35,378 nt of DNA from Gammaproteobacteria bacterium (GTDB lineage Bacteria; Pseudomonadota; Gammaproteobacteria; Pseudomonadales; Azotimanducaceae). Below the pieces are notes generated by a model. That model did not search any database. It had not been told where the DNA came from and saw nothing but the letters and a program-made list of their open reading frames with translations. Positions within the stretch are counted from its first letter, which is position 1. Each line of letters opens with the position of its first letter. Made by a program: the position numbers and the translations under genes. Where the stretch lies: assembly GCA_027297435.1 (NCBI GenBank), contig JAPUIA010000201.1, positions 1 to 35,378 on the forward strand. The letters run 5' to 3'. Shown one piece after another: positions 35,261 to 35,378 of the stretch.

Positions 35261-35377
35261 TCAGGCGAGCCCTGCAAATCCCAAGAAACCGAGGCTCATG
35301 ATGCCGGCGGTAATGAGTGCGATCGGTGCTACACGAAATGCCTTGGGAACGTCGGCGCCCTCGAGGCGCTCACGAAT
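35261..35377 (-). CDS. rnfA: Rnf/Rsx complex membrane subunit A (C-terminal part)
   Basis: The last 38 residues of RnfA are present, cut by the window's right edge: [20 protein letters not shown], then [18 protein letters not shown] and TGA 35263-35261. This is the conserved RsxA end, a cytosolic loop and the final membrane helix. The stop abuts the rnfB ATG with no gap, so the genes are translationally coupled, and rnfA is the first visible gene of the rnf-nth unit. Confidence 0.93.
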   Translation of the reverse strand: MRERLEGADVPKAFRVAPIALITAGIMSLGFLGFAGLA

Positions 35378-35378
35378 A

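Noticed and set aside
1-35378. CRISPR arrays, tRNA or rRNA genes, insertion sequences, prophage
   Set aside because: I saw no regularly spaced repeats, no tRNA-like folds, and no transposase or integrase sequence by eye; short tRNAs could be missed without a scan.

Overview
The window is a stretch of gammaproteobacterial chromosome. The evidence is the Pseudomonas-type class Ia ribonucleotide reductase (NrdA with two ATP-cones, NrdB with its long N-terminus), the rnf genes running into nth, grxD next to rnt, and a CysNC fusion. GC content is moderately high and TTG or GTG starts are common. I cannot name the genus from sequence alone.

Layout. 1-3921: tail of an unknown gene, then the sulfate-activation operon cysD-cysNC-DUF2061; this cysD has an unexplained N-terminal extension of about 190 residues. 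3930-6979: an exported penicillin-acylase-family hydrolase on the minus strand and a truncated hybrid histidine kinase. 7031-8408: a peroxiredoxin-like gene with an in-frame TGA exactly at the redox cysteine (a probable selenoprotein), divergent from a TetR regulator with a clear palindromic operator. 8405-11790: a minus-strand cluster of a BNR-propeller protein, a MoaD/ThiS-like small protein and a secreted S9 peptidase. 11874-14697: an accessory-looking patch with a tandem GFA-domain protein, a decayed GFA fragment, two tiny genes with CRP-like sites, another possible remnant and a HigBA-like toxin-antitoxin pair with two operators.

14799-21173 carries nrdAB with a terminator and an upstream control region (tandem NrdR-like boxes and a DnaA box), then glpK. 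21312-25328 is a PilZ-DUF1631-GGDEF-EAL cyclic-di-GMP protein with a perfect CRP-like palindrome upstream. 25349-31084 holds arginine biosynthesis (argF and argD on the minus strand, argG on the plus strand) around a PatB-type C-S lyase, glutaredoxin grxD and RNase T. 31106-31684 is a zinc-ribbon protein of unknown role.

31748-35378 is the rnf cluster read on the minus strand: rnfA (partial), rnfB, rnfD, rnfG, rnfE, nth. There is no rnfC. Instead RnfB carries, fused at its C-terminus, the two-cluster ferredoxin tail that normally ends RnfC, while the NADH/FMN part of RnfC is absent. This reduced Rnf complex and the selenoprotein are the two strongest leads. Much of the rest is core metabolism: sulfur assimilation, deoxynucleotide synthesis, arginine synthesis, glycerol use, DNA repair, and thiol and iron-sulfur redox chemistry.
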